Assembly: GCA_014155875.1 (NCBI GenBank)
Contig: JACEFZ010012615.1
Span: 526,118 to 590,117, forward strand
From: Cepaea nemoralis
Lineage: Eukaryota; Mollusca; Gastropoda; Stylommatophora; Helicidae
Direction: 5' to 3'
DNA length: 64,000 nt
The notes beneath the pieces were generated by a model. It saw only the letters and a program-made list of their open reading frames with translations, ran no database searches and was not told the DNA's origin. Positions 43,307 to 54,475 of this stretch are shown here, in pieces. The translations under genes were made by a program, and so were the position numbers. How positions within the stretch are numbered: position 1 is the first letter of the stretch; each line of letters begins with the position of its first letter.

Positions 43307-43820
43307 GTAGCAGACTGTGTGACAACGATTCAGCCGCTTTCTCCAATCGACGACGCAAGTTGTAGTTCCAACATTCCTCGTACATATCAGGCTTCTCCAC
43401 TTTCAGCCCCTGGATGGGCCCCTACCAGTTTTGAATCTTCTTTTCACCCTAAACAGGGCACTTCAAGGCGACGACTTGAAAACGGCTCTAGCTCAATAAA
43501 GCGATTTGAATTTGGGTCCGACCAGCTTTGGCTCAAAAACATTCTGATATGCTAGAGTTCAGGACCGCTGGAGTGATGAGCAAACACGACTGGCACTTTC
43601 TTCGAAATTTCCAAACGAAGGAGTAATTGGCCCGTCTCAATATAAGCTCTCGTGTTTCTTCAGGTACTCAAGGTCAATGAGTACAACGGCTTTTGAGTTT
43701 GCTCTAGGTGATCTTGATATACGGAAGATAACAGCTCCTTCAAAACGAGTTCTCCATTTAATTCGAGTTGTTTATAGCTGTCTTGAGATTTCTTTGCTCC
43801 TGGACCCGGACAGTCCTAGT
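43307..43820 (+). pseudogene. Degenerate coding segment, unrecognised
   Basis: Two adjoining frames look protein-like. The first reads DCVTTIQPLSPIDDASCSSN, Ser/Pro-rich, ending KRFEFGSDQLWLKNI. The second reads RVQDRWSDEQTRLALSSKFP and continues through FEFALGDLDIRKITAPSKRV to SMSTT-like and LLLDPDSPSM-stop. A one-base shift near 43550 separates them. The charged helical second part could be a gag core (the retroelement start lies immediately upstream), but I cannot confirm it. No splice signals. Confidence 0.35.
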
Positions 43821-44384
43821 ATGTAAGTGGCTGACCTTCAAACGCAAGGTTAACAAACGGCTGTAATAATGGCAGGTCAAACTTCATAGCATTTTGACGA
43901 AAATCACGTTACTTCAAGTAGTTATGATGAGAAACAGCTTAGTAGAGCTCTACAGGCAACCATGTTATGAAGATGGCTCCATCTAAACATCTTGATGCGT
44001 ATAACTTCAATTTAGCTAGTCCAAAAAAATGCTTCAATCTGACTCCATTAAAAGTGGTCCGGTCTTGAACTTTTGCTTTAAAGAATTTCGTAAAAATTTA
44101 TGGATTCGTACCTTGTTCTCTCGGCAAGCTGGTAAAATTTCTCATGAAAATCCGCTGTGGCATGTTGGTTTCAGTACTTCACGCGTTATACATGTCCGCG
44201 ACATCCGAACAAAAATCGGCATCCTGGTGTGCGGCGCCATACATCCATCTCTAACAGTACAGGTACAGAGGATCAATAACCAAGTTCTGTGGTGTTTCTT
44301 TACAACGGATTTATTGAATCATAATAAACTGATAATAATGTAGAGGCCATGAGACCAGATGTTGCCTTCCCTTGACTTTGGCTG
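43821..44384. other. No recognisable feature
   Basis: A 104-codon frame at 44029-44343 has no motif and is not supported. Confidence 0.4.
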
Positions 44385-44465
44385 TTACTAACTAAAACAA
44401 ACTACGTCACGGCTTGAGCATCCCTAGTAGCGTTCGTATAGGATGCTCAACCGTGCTCCTAAGTT
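44385..44465 (-). repeat. Diverged LTR fragment with conserved inverted repeat
   Basis: AACAAACTACGTCACGGCTT then GAGCATCC ... GGATGCTCAACCGTGCT matches, in reverse, the LTR at 52484 (CACGCTTGAGCATC ... GATGCTCAAGTCGTGACG). The stem TTGAGCATC is kept while the loop sequence differs. Confidence 0.6.
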
Positions 44466-44499
44466 TACGCATCAACATAGATGTTACTCATTCCGTTAC

Positions 44500-45065
44500 A
44501 CATGCTTACATTACATGCTCACTCTTTTTCTGCTCGGCTCAAAGTCGTGACACCATGATTCATCGCCTGCCACTATGCGGAAGAGAAATGCATCACCCTC
44601 CACTCTGTAACGCAGCAAATGGTTCAAGCACCATCCCATGCGTTCCTCTTTTTGGTGGTCGGTCAACATCCGTGGTACCCACTGTGAACACACCTTCCGT
44701 TATTGCAGTTTCTTACGAACGATCTTTTGAATTGACATCAAATTCTTTCGCTAGCGAACGTATGCTTCGACAACGGTTCATCTGTACTGTTACTTCAATT
44801 TTGGCGATGGTTTTTTTCTGTTGCAACAATATGCACTTGAACCGGCCGTCGAAGATCTGTCGTGAACTGACGTCCTTTCTGAAACATTCGTGCCCAGTCT
44901 GTCACTGTTGTTTTCGACGCACATTTGTTACCGTACGCTGCTTGCATTCTTCGATGAATGTCCACTGGTCGACGTCCTTCAAATGAAAGATACTGAATTA
45001 CCGCTCTTTGGGCTTCTTTGGGCGGAATTTAGATCAACTCGGCCATTTTCTCAACGGTCAGAAAC
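44500..45065 (-). pseudogene. mariner transposase remnant
   Basis: Minus-strand frames give the N-terminal helix-turn-helix region (QRAVIQYLSFEGRRPVDIHR then MQAAYGNKCASKTTVTDWAR) and, after frame breaks, WVPRMLTDHQKEERMGWCLN. RIVAGDESWCHDFEPSRKR contains the first catalytic Asp in GDESW (usually GDETW). The rest of the DD(34)D triad is not reached. A different lineage from the copy at 13911, judging by HTH residues. No TIRs identified. Confidence 0.8.
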
Positions 45066-45217
45066 AGAACCTATGCATCATGGGACGATAAGCACGTGAT
45101 CTTTTATTCATTGGTCAATGCTTATCACATGACTATGACATGATCATGTTCAACGTACGCAATTACGCGCGATGCGGCACGAACGGATTTCACATGAACG
45201 CTCCTTATAACTCTGCA

Positions 45218-45345
45218 GTATGCACCTGACGAGATGCAGCGAAATATGCCAGGCAAGAAATCGTACAATATTTGATTTGTGGCGTGTATATTTAAACTCA
45301 CTAAGGGAATACACTGTTTTGAACTTAATTCCACCAAAAACTTGT
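45218..45345 (+). repeat. Dispersed repeat family S3, copy 3
   Basis: ATGCACCTGACGAGATGCAG, CGAAATATGCCAGGCAAGAA and TTTAAACTCACTAAGGGAAT. Matches the copies at 3137 (-) and 35270 (+). Confidence 0.7.
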
Positions 45346-45604
45346 CATGAACCTTCTTCTCCCTTTTCTTCACACGTCAACATGAAAATATCCAATTGTG
45401 GCGGCGGTCAACATGAGCCTGTCAGAAACTACTGCTAAAATAACTACTGCTTTTTATTAGAGATACGAATGTGTATGCCGGAGTGCTAACGGGGAAGAAG
45501 AGGAATTGTGATTAACGGATATAATCCGAGGGATGGGAAGTTCCATCCCTCGTTGCCTTTCTTCCACTGACTATTCCTTTAAAGTTCTGAACATTATCTA
45601 GTTA

Positions 45605-45845
45605 AAAGTTAGTTGCATATCCTTTGCAGGACGTCGCAGTCAACATCAGCATTTTGTGCTGTTGTGATCTCCTGGCAAGTTTACGTTCAGTAGTTTGCCA
45701 TTGCTTTCTGAACGACGGACACCCATACCATTTCGTTAAAAAAATGCAAAGCGGTCTGCTGTTAAATCGCCCGCAGCTGTGTTTCAAACGCGTTTATGCA
45801 GGATTACGAACTGCGTCCGTAACTTCTTCGCCACGGAGCCGGCAC
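45605..45845 (-). mobile_element. tRNA-derived SINE, family S2
   Basis: The minus strand begins GCCGGCTCCGTGGCGAAGAA, with GTTTGAAACACAGC at the B box and body GAACGACGGACACCC in reverse (GGGTGTCCGTCGTTC), AGAAAGCAATGGCAAACTAC. Tail GATGTTGACTGCGACGTCC, AAAGGATATGCAACTAACT. The most complete body in the window. Confidence 0.88.
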
Positions 45846-46066
45846 ATGATCTAGTACCCGCTTGTATTCGGCTGGGTCGAGGCCAGAGGAGCGCTGGTTG
45901 GGGACAAGAATAATCCTGCCTCTCATGGGGATTGATAGCCAACCTTGGCCTTGTCATGGCAGGCTAGCGTAGGTTCTACAATGCCACCGTGGCGCTGTTG
46001 TACTAGGTAATGACATAAAAGTATGTCCATAATGTATGTTATGTCATGCTATTGTATACTAAGTGT

Positions 46067-46067
<1 letters not shown>

Positions 46068-46161
<94 letters not shown>

Positions 46162-46172
46162 AGGGAGGGAGT
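46068..46172. repeat. (GA)n with GGGA end
   Basis: TG run at 46062-46076, GA repeats to about 46154, then GGGAGGGA. Confidence 0.95.
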
Positions 46173-46439
46173 CCTTATCTTTAATTTTAAAAAAATAATG
46201 TCATTTTAAAAGTCTTTTGAAAGCCATTTGATATGCACAATTACTTACGATAGATATGGTGACTTCCATGATATGTGGATCGGCTGAGATTTACAAGGTT
46301 TTAAAATCAATTTAAATTCTAATTACTTCTCAAGTGAAATCCTATTGCTTAAATGTCGTGTCTGCCTATCTCCTAATCCGCCTGTTCCATGGCCTGTCTA
46401 TCCCTCTATGCTTCATATATATTTATATATCAATTATTT

Positions 46440-46545
46440 GCTTGTCTGTTTGTCTGTTTGTTATCGTCTTTTTGTATTCCATGCCGTGTGGTGTTAGTGA
46501 TCATGCCTTCTGTTGCGTGGACTGCCAATCGTTTCTAGAATTATG
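46440..46545 (-). mobile_element. LINE 3' end, degenerate
   Basis: The reverse complement contains GATCACTAACACCACACGGC, matching GATCACCAACACCACACGGC of the LINE end at 22950. The upstream part is eroded and the tail is TCTG/TTTG rather than GAA. Confidence 0.5.
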
Positions 46546-46789
46546 TATTGTTGTAGCTAGCAATGTGGTTTTACAGAAGATTGATAAGAGCACCTCTGGC
46601 GGGTGAAAAGAGCAATGAAGATATCTTGAACGAAGTTAACTCATAAAGAGAATTGCTTACTCGCATAAGAAGAGGATAATTCACATTCTTTGAGAATGTC
46701 ATCACCGGGAGAAAGTTAGAGTAAATCGTTACAATAGTAAAGCTTATCGGCAAGACACGTGATGTTGATGAAATGAAACAGGGATTTGG

Positions 46790-46952
46790 AAGGGGGAGTA
46801 CACACAAGAGCGAGTGAGAAATTGAGAGGGGGAGAGAGGCAGGGAGGAGAGAGGGAGACGGAAAAGAGAGAAGGAAGGAAGGAAGGAAGGAAGGAAGGAA
46901 GGAAGGAAGGAAGGAAGGAAGGAAGGAAGGAAGGAAGGAAGGAAGGAAGGGA

Positions 46953-46991
<39 letters not shown>

Positions 46992-47033
46992 GAGAAATAA
47001 GGGAGATAGAATCGGCGAAAAGAAAAAAGGGAG

Positions 47034-47118
<85 letters not shown>
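46790..47118. repeat. (GGAA)n-(GAAA)n-(GA)n compound microsatellite
   Basis: GGAA repeats at 46871-46950, GAAA at 46953-46990, GA at 47035-47115. Frames of up to 206 codons across it are repeat translations (Pro-Ser-Phe-Leu, Lys-Glu-Gly). Confidence 0.96.
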
Positions 47119-47119
<1 letters not shown>

Positions 47120-47608
47120 AAGGTAAGTGTCGACCACATTGTTCTTGGCACTGATACAAAGATGAATGGGGTATGCTAACAAGACAATCAACCAGTTCTA
47201 GCTGTTATACCAGCGGCAACATGTGGTAACATTGTTGCAGGTAAACTACATGCTTACTTAAAACTACTTCAGTGCATAAACTGGCATGAACACACCCGTT
47301 TCGTGAATGCTTGTGTTACAAAAAGCACTACCCTTCTATCAGATATACTCTTGCTTGGATGCATCGACAGGTGAGGGTTGTATTTTTACCGCAAGATAGA
47401 ATGAATTGAACACCAGGGATGCTCTAAACTCTAAACTACTATGCAGATGTTCCATTGATCTTTGAACTTCGAACTAGTTTCCATATAAACCAATAATGTT
47501 TACGAGCGAAACTGTAACGATCTCGTAAAATCTGGACAATAATAATATTTTATCGGTTTATGTAACAGATATATGTTACGTTAAGTACGAGTTTGACATA
47601 ACTATTAC

Positions 47609-47722
<114 letters not shown>

Positions 47723-47884
47723 TGTAACTTTCATTTTACCTTATCCCAGTATTTTGGATCACATTAGGAGGTTCTCAGCTCAGTGTGCTACGCCCTGCAA
47801 TTCTGGCAGAGGTCCCAAAGTGTACACACCAGAAGCACACGTGTTACATATATAGTTTACAAATACCTCATTTCGTCTGACTCC

Positions 47885-48000
47885 GAGAAACACTGGTAAC
47901 AGGGAAAGCTAACCCTCCCGCAAAATCAGTCCAGTGCACTTGCTTGTAGTATCAATTAGTAGCAGTACACCTCGAGTTCTAGCGAGGTAAAGAAAACACA
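47885..48000 (+). mobile_element. SINE S6, 3' part
   Basis: CACTGGTAACAGGGAAAGCT, AAATCAGTCCAGTGCACTTG and CTCGAGTTCTAGCGAGGTAA match the 3' end of the copy at 31465. Confidence 0.65.
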
Positions 48001-48104
48001 TGGTAAATATTCTAGAGAACTCAGTTTTAAGACTTATGTCAGGTGTACTGGTGTTGATATTGTCCGAGTCTTAAACAAGCCTGCATCTATCGGAGTGAGC
48101 TAGA

Positions 48105-48480
48105 GCGTTGGTGGAACGGTTAGGAAGTTTTGCTGGCAAGGGCATGAGCGAGGCCGAATGAGGGTTCAGTACTAGCTCTTGACGTTCGCTATGGGAGGAA
48201 AAGACTGGTCAACTATTCCTCAGAACATACAGAACCATACACTGTGATGGCCCTAACTCTTCACATACCTACAGTAGGTTCCTGGTTTGAGACAGGTTCT
48301 TCTGCTTCCTATCCAGGTAGTGATGGGCAGTGACGAGTACTTTGTGTGATGTTCACTGGACACAGGAACGGAGCATAATGGGGTGACCCTTTGCCGTGAA
48401 GTTGACACCGCTACTAACTAACCAACCAACCAACTAATTAACTAACTAACTAATTAATTAACTAACTCCCCGGGACGGTT
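48105..48480 (+). mobile_element. SINE with (ACTA)/(ACCA) tail
   Basis: The head region has GTTGGTGGAACGGTTAGGAA and a weak B box GAGGGTTCAGTAC. The 3' end GGAACGGAGCATAATGGGGT, GACCCTTTGCCGTGAAGTTG is followed by ACTAACTAACCAACC. The same end is at 12745 (-). Confidence 0.65.
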
Positions 48481-48856
48481 AAATCGGTCAATAAATGCCT
48501 ACAGAAGTCGGCTGTATCATCATAATGGCGCAAGAACGCAGCTCTGCTTGTAAACAGGCTACAACGCAATCACGTCGAAAAATCTCTCCGATTGAACGCT
48601 GAAGAAGAACTAACTCACTCACTAACTAACTAACTCACTGACCATGGTCCGTGTGGTCTGACTTTTACGATTCTCAAAACAGACTGAATTTTTACCCCGT
48701 GCAACTTATGTTTTCACCCTTGTTCGTGAAGGCTAGACATCGTATCACTACCCAGGAATCAGATAGGGGTGTGGCATAGTTATGATGATTTATGACTGTT
48801 CGTGAAAGTATGGCCTATTTAATTACAATGATTAAGACACAATTTTGCTACATACA

Positions 48857-49370
48857 GTTAGTTAGTTAGTTAGTCGACAGATCATCTTCATCGCACATCG
48901 AACCATTCAGTCCATAAGTGCTCGGATCCCCTCCTCAGCAAATCCCGCAGCGTGTAGCGGCTAACGACACCAGTTCTGTGTTGGTTTATCAATCTTCTTT
49001 GGCTTCCTGCGTAGTGTTCTTTTTTGGCCACCATTCTTTTAATTTGTTGTTCTCGCACAGTCATCACTTGGTTCACGCAAAAGTCTTACTTCTCGTAGAG
49101 CATTCAGAATGTCAGCCTGGTCCATGGCGCGTCCGCCCTCCACCTGCGAGCTTGTCAGCCCGCTCAACAGCAACCATTCTCTTCGGATCCACTCCACCTC
49201 TACCCTCTTGATCATGCTAATTGAGTCGCTAAGGAAACATGTCCCTAGTGAATGTCTGTGTCTCGAGCCATGTTATTGCTTTACTTACTGCCATGACTTC
49301 CATAGTCAGGCTACTTGTCTCAGTGAAAGCACCAGAGTTGTCAAAGTGTGGAACAGGGCATAATAGGACA
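48857..49370 (-). mobile_element. LINE RNase H region, decayed
   Basis: Minus-strand pieces read TETSSLTMEVMAVSKAITWL (RNase H beta-strand/helix with the catalytic Glu position), then ERADKLAGGG, the C-terminal ..ADKLA block. NKLKEWWPKKNTTQEAKE and LRRGSEHLWTEWFDVR follow. Frame shifts and stops separate them. Related to the fragment at 18101. Confidence 0.6.
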
Positions 49371-49699
49371 AGAGACAGAAGTAGGGTGAGGACAGAGACA
49401 GGACGTAGATAAGGACCTTTACAAGGGAATAGATAGAGAGAGACAGTACAAGAAGGTACAACTTAGAACGGGTATAGGACAGGACTTAGACTAGGACACG
49501 GACGTGTCATATCTAGGACACAGCAGGGACCAACCCCGAGGATAGGACAGGGGACATTAGTTCACGGGAGAACTCCCGTAAACAGACTGAACAGTAGTAC
49601 AACCCCAGGTTAGCGAGTACTGGACGACTGGACTACGTGACAGGTGACACAGCACGTAGTTCTGCTGACCGCACGGGACTTTAGGGCGAGCAAGCCAGC

Positions 49700-50030
49700 G
49701 AGCCGTGTAAACTTGGGGGAGACGGGACTCGACAGTCAGCCAGACAGGACTTGTGTGATCTTCCTAGCCATTGTGTAGTTTATGAGGACGCATGTTAGAA
49801 ATAGCGAGAGTGAAGACTGTATTGGTTTATGTGTGGGTTTTGAGAGGCGAGCAGTGTATAAGTGAATAGGCCATTACCGCCTGATTGTATATGTACGAGC
49901 GGATTCGCCTGTAATAAACGTAGAATGATTTCCATCCATACAACTGTTGTCTGTGAGGTATGGATGAAGTGGCCAGCGTACCTGTGTATAATCTAGGTTG
50001 TTGACAGGCGGCCAAGAGTGGTGTCAGAAG
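49700..50030 (+). repeat. Possible LTR end and primer-binding site
   Basis: A TGTATTGGTTTATGTGTGGG ... CCTGTAATAAACG stretch has a poly(A) signal at 49912. About 100 bp on, AGTGGTGTCAGAAGATT is a TGG-starting motif like a primer-binding site. No matching second LTR is visible in the window, so this stays tentative. Confidence 0.25.
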
Positions 50031-50427
50031 ATTTAAATGAACCTGTGACCTACTGTGTGGATGTTTAACATCGGGTCGACAGTAAAAGTAATAGCAGAGC
50101 GTGTGAACGAATCTATGAATTATTGATTAAGAGGGTGTCAAAACGTGTGAAAGAATCCATTACCTACGATTAAGACCCATCAAATAAGAGTGTAGTCAGA
50201 AAGTGAATGAATTCAGAACAGACAAGGTTGTGAGAAAAAGTTACAACAGAGAGCTCGAACGAGTGTACGGCGTAGAAGAAAGTGTGTAAAATAATGAAAG
50301 GGATTAAAGTGTGATATCAATGAAAGTTAATATGTTTTCACAGGAACGTTTCAGTTGATGCCCCAAACCGGTGAAGACTATGTGACACAGACTATATGAC
50401 AACAGACACGACGACAGACAAAGTTAA

Positions 50428-50442
50428 CTCTTTCACTACCAA
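50428..50442 (+). repeat. piggyBac left TIR
   Basis: CTCTTTCACTACCAA immediately after TTAA. Pairs with the right TIR at 60715-60729. Confidence 0.93.
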
Positions 50443-50445
50443 ACA

Positions 50446-51610
50446 AAAATTGGGCTGTGACAAAACAGAAATTTATGGCAGAAAATTGGAACTAGGGGTG
50501 TGTTACAATATTGCTTTAAAATGGTTAAAATGGTAGCAGATCTATTGTATTACATATCAAATTAAAGAGGATTGCACAAGGAACATGACAGTGTTAATAA
50601 TTAATTGATAGGTTACAAATATTATGACAATAATGAGAGGTTTAATAATAACAACTGAAATTAAAGAGGTAAAAATTATTTAAAAAACTGCACTTATAAG
50701 GTGTTTTCTACACTCCTATACTGCTAATCATGTTTAATTTACTGAATAATCAAACAAACACCACTTGTCTTCAAGAATATAAACAGTATTGCTCATTAAA
50801 ATCACCCAAAAGGAAGTTTTGGTGCATATTCTGAACCATGTCTTTTTCACAAAAAATGAAATAAAATAATGACAGAACACTGTAAGTTGGGTATGTCACA
50901 ATAATGTTTTGAAAATGGTTAAAATTGTAGCAGCAATGTTGTATTATATATCAAAATAAAGGGGATTGCACAAGGAATATGTTGGTAATGGATTTATTGC
51001 TTTAGGTTGTAAATATAATAAAATAATAATATAATTTGTAAAATAATTGGACAAAAAGAGGTAAAAATAATGTAAACATTGCACTTATAATGTGTTTTCT
51101 AGACTGCTCTACTCCTAATCATGTTTAATTTACTGAATAATCAAACAAACACCACTTGTCTTCAACAATATAAACAGTATTGCTCATTAAAATTACCCAA
51201 AAGGAAGTTTTGGTCTTTTTCACACAAAATGAAAAATAATAATGGCAGAAAACTTGAAGTAAGGGTGTGTCACATTAATGTTATGAAGATGGTTAAAATT
51301 GTAGCAGAAATGTTGTATTATATATCAAAATAAAGGGGATTGCACAAGGAATATGTTGGTAGGGGAATTTTTGCTGTATGTTGTAAATATAATAAATATA
51401 ATAATATAACGTTTAAAATAATTTGTTAAAAAGAGGTAAAAATAATGTAAACATTGCACTTACCAAGGGGGCGTTGTTATCCAATATCCTGATCACTGCT
51501 AATCCTGTTGAATTTACTGAACAAACAACACTTTTCTAAACTATAAACACAATTGCTCCCAATCAATCATCCGAAAAGAAGTTTTGCCGCAGATTCTGAA
51601 TCATGTATTT
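50446..51610. repeat. Three tandem repeats of about 385 bp in the piggyBac subterminal region
   Basis: The block ATGGCAGAAAATTGGAACTA ... GTATTACATATCAAATTAAA ... GGATTGCACAAGGAA starts near 50475, 50868 and 51240. The block CTAATCATGTTTAATTTACT, CAAACACCACTTGTCTTC, CAAAAGGAAGTTTTGG occurs near 50726, 51115 and, more diverged, 51495. The second and third units are closer to each other in the first block. Confidence 0.9.
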
Positions 51611-51840
51611 TTCTTTTTTCAGACAAAAATTAGGAAAACACTTGGCAGATTTACATTTAATTGTCATGTCTGTTTGTTTTTATTTACTATATGTGGCAGT
51701 CTATTTGTGATAGGCTGCAAAGCAAACTTTGGCGCACAAGTGTGGTCTATTAGTGCAGCCGGAGCAAACAAAAGATGATATGTGTCGTTTAGTTCGAGTG
51801 CTGCAAAAAACACAGTCTCTATTGACACCGACAAATTCTA

Positions 51841-52479
51841 TTAAATGCTTGGCTCATGTAACTCTTTCGACATAATTTCCTGCAACAGACTGAAATTCTT
51901 CGGCAGGCAGAGTGTCAAACTTTCAGGAATACTCTGAGCTGCTTCGCGATGAGCACTTTCCAGTAAACTTTGCTTGAAATCCTTCAATGACAATTTTTTT
52001 CCTCCTTTCTCTGTTTGGCATATGGAATGTAGGATGTGAGCATTGATCTGTGCAATTTCAAAGATCCAGTAGTAGATCTTCTTCCACCACTTAATGGTTT
52101 TCCTATCATGGATATTATAATATCCAACCATTTGGTCCATTCTGTCGCAGCCATTCATGGACCATCTTCGGCTTGCTTTGCGGTTTTCGCAATCCGCTCT
52201 CAACAGTTCCAACTACAGACTTGGTAGAGACAACAATGCATGGTTTTATAGCTTTTTTATCTCTCCATTCCACACACAATATTCTTTCTCCTTCAAAACA
52301 CCACTTCATCTCTTGATGCTGAAGTCGCAAATGCTTCAACTCAGGAGGGAAGCCTACGCGGTTGACATTCAGTGTCCCTGTATAATTGAAATTGTTGGAA
52401 TGCAGATAATCAATCAGAGCTTTCGAAGTGTAGAATCTGTCAGCAAAGATGTCAAATCTATTCCTGGGAAACATAGTGG
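51841..52479 (-). pseudogene. piggyBac transposase, C-terminal part
   Basis: Two overlapping frames. The upstream one (52474-52115) begins FPRNRFDIFADRFYTSKALI. It fuses the M.RNRF block to the ..DRFYTS block that carries the second catalytic Asp, then TGTLNVNRVGFPPELKHL. After a shift near 52180 comes NGCDRMDQMVGYYNIHDRK (third catalytic Asp in DRMDQ) and IKWWKKIYYWIFEIAQINAH. In intact piggyBac transposases well over 100 residues, including the first catalytic Asp, lie between RNRF and DRFYTS. They are missing here, so the copy was non-autonomous. The usual C-terminal Cys-rich domain is not evident. Confidence 0.88.
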
Positions 52480-52483
52480 CATA

Positions 52484-52724
52484 TGTAGCAGAATGTGGGT
52501 ATTAGGTGGGAAAAGGCTACAGCACGCTTGAGCATCGGGATGGAATGGGAAGAAAGATGCTCAAGTCGTGACGTAGTTTGTTGTTAGGAGCTAGTTTACA
52601 TCTAGGGCTGAAGGAGAGAAGTCGACATGTTGTAAGAAGGTTGATCAAGCTGTCATCTATGTGAAATAAAGATATTTTGTAGTCGCCCAAGACTTGTTAG
52701 TCCTCTATACTTCACACCGTTATA
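52484..52724 (+). repeat. Left LTR (241 bp)
   Basis: Starts TGTAGCAGAATGTGGG and ends TTCACACCGTTATA. Contains the inverted repeat TTGAGCATC/GATGCTCAA and a GTGAAATAAAGATA poly(A) signal near its 3' part. Confidence 0.93.
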
Positions 52725-52734
52725 GAGGATGAAA

Positions 52735-52752
52735 TGGCGCCGATGCCAGGAT
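52735..52752 (+). promoter_or_regulatory. Putative primer-binding site
   Basis: TGGCGCCGATGCCAGGAT. It starts TGG as expected for pairing to a tRNA 3' CCA, and the first seven bases equal those of Lys-type sites. It lies 10 nt past the LTR end, further than usual. Confidence 0.4.
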
Positions 52753-54118
52753 CCGTGCTTGGACTGTCGCGGTAAATAGACCTATTAATTACTTCAAGCA
52801 ACTGAATTTAGGAAGCCCTTTGACGACGATGGAACAACGTAATATATTTTAGGGGAGACACAGCGACTAAAAGCCTGGCCAGAGGTAGTTGTTGTGATTT
52901 CCCAGAAGAAGAAAAGAAAAAAAAAAAGCAAAGCTGAAGGTCATCTTGTTGGATCAACGTCATGCTGTTGGATTATAATCAAAATGGATGGTCAGCTTCT
53001 TTTTGTATGATGAGCGCCACAATAATTGCTCCACGCTATACTGGACGATCAATGAACGTTGCCAAATTTTATCTTTGCTCGTTTCCAGAATGTTGACGCC
53101 GCTACTCTGGGTGTGCTGATTTAGACCGAAGCTCCTTGTCAGGTTCGGCTGAAGTACTGTTTTTTTTTATCGCCGTCGTCCAGTGATGGTTTTGATCGCC
53201 ATAGCCCAGTAACTAGCCAAGTCATTGTTACACAGTCAGCTTCGTCAAATTTTGCTGGCCTTGGTCATTGTTATACAGCTGCTTGTCAAGTTCTGCTAGC
53301 CAAATCATTGTTACACAGTCCGCTTCGTCAAATTTTGCTGGCCAGGTCATTACAATCGAGCCGTTGTCAAGTCATCTCCGGACTCCGTTGTGTGAGAGAG
53401 CCGCTTTTGTCAAATCAGTCAGCCGCTGCTCTACACTGTCGGTTGTTTTGAGAAGCTGACTATCGTTCATTGCTGATGTCAGAGGGCTGGCCAGTGCTGT
53501 CCTCTGATCACAATCGTTCCTTGCCCTGTTTCAAGAGCCCGTCCCTGGGTGGCTGATACGTTCAATCGTTCTTCACTGTCTTATCGACGTCGTTGTTGTT
53601 CCTGTGGAGTCCTATCGAGCCCAGTCGAGCATTTTTGATCCTTACGGAGTACTGAAGCCGCTTTGTCGATCCTGGTTCAAGCACTCGTGTACCAGATACC
53701 GTGCTTCTCAGTCTCGGCATACAAGGGCATAGACGTCAAGGGGAAGTTGTAGGACTTCATTTTCGATTGGAAAATTTATTTCAACAAGAAAAGGGGTAAT
53801 ATAAATAATTTTTTCTATTAGATAGAAAATTATTGAGTTTCAGGAGGAAGATAACGTCCTTTGGTTAATTTAAGACTGTATATTAATAAGTATTGATTGT
53901 TCTTTTTGCTTGTATAAGTGTAAATATTTCAGCATAGTCAAGAAATCATCAGATAGGCAACAGTCAGAAGATCACAGGCACAATTAGAGAACAGTCTTCT
54001 TCTTCTTCGTTTTCAGCTGAGCTCAAGACGAGTTTTTTTTTTCCAGGTACCAAGGAATATGCAGAAGAAGATGTAGGAATATTGTTTTAAGCTTGATAGA
54101 AATTACAAAGAAGTTAAT

Positions 54119-54475
54119 ATGAATTTCCTACATGTAGAATTACAACGTATTAGTACATGGTTGGGAGAGTTAAAGGTAGCAGTTAATGAAGTAGAGAATT
54201 TTGTAGAAACGTTGAATAACAGAACGACTAGACAAGACCCTTATAGATTTAAGGTAGACTACAATAGAGTAGGAAAGAATAACAGGAGACAGCCACTGCT
54301 TAATAAAGACAGAAGACAATATGGCTATACGAACCAAGACCTGATGTATGTGGGGATAAAAGACGGTGAGAACAGACGTAATGGTGAAGGTCGGACTGGT
54401 ATAGGCTGTTATAGATACAAGAATGGTCCTGAGAGAGACTTTTCCAAGAAGTTATGGAAAGTGGCCATCCTATAG
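54119..54475 (+). CDS. LTR-element ORF1, unrecognised
   Basis: ATG-started, 118 codons: a short helical N-terminus (MNFLHVELQRISTWLGELKV, AVNEVENFVETLNN) and then a basic Arg/Asn/Tyr-rich part (NRVGKNNRRQPLLNKDRRQY). It overlaps the next frame at 54423 by about 50 bp and is likely the N-terminal portion of the same protein, interrupted by a +1 shift. Position after the putative primer-binding site suggests a gag-type role, which is inference. Confidence 0.45.
   Translation: MNFLHVELQRISTWLGELKVAVNEVENFVETLNNRTTRQDPYRFKVDYNRVGKNNRRQPLLNKDRRQYGYTNQDLMYVGIKDGENRRNGEGRTGIGCYRYKNGPERDFSKKLWKVAIL

Noticed and set aside
46571..47191. Frames of up to 206 codons rich in Leu-Ser-Phe-Pro or Glu-Arg
   Set aside because: Direct translations of GGAA/GAAA/GA microsatellites. 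All frames are open because the repeats contain no stop.
49700..50423. The 5' end of the gypsy element at 61080, separated from it by the piggyBac insertion
   Set aside because: Tempting because the piggyBac lies between them, but no LTR copy is found after 63652 and no gag frame is readable at 50040-50423, so I could not support the link.
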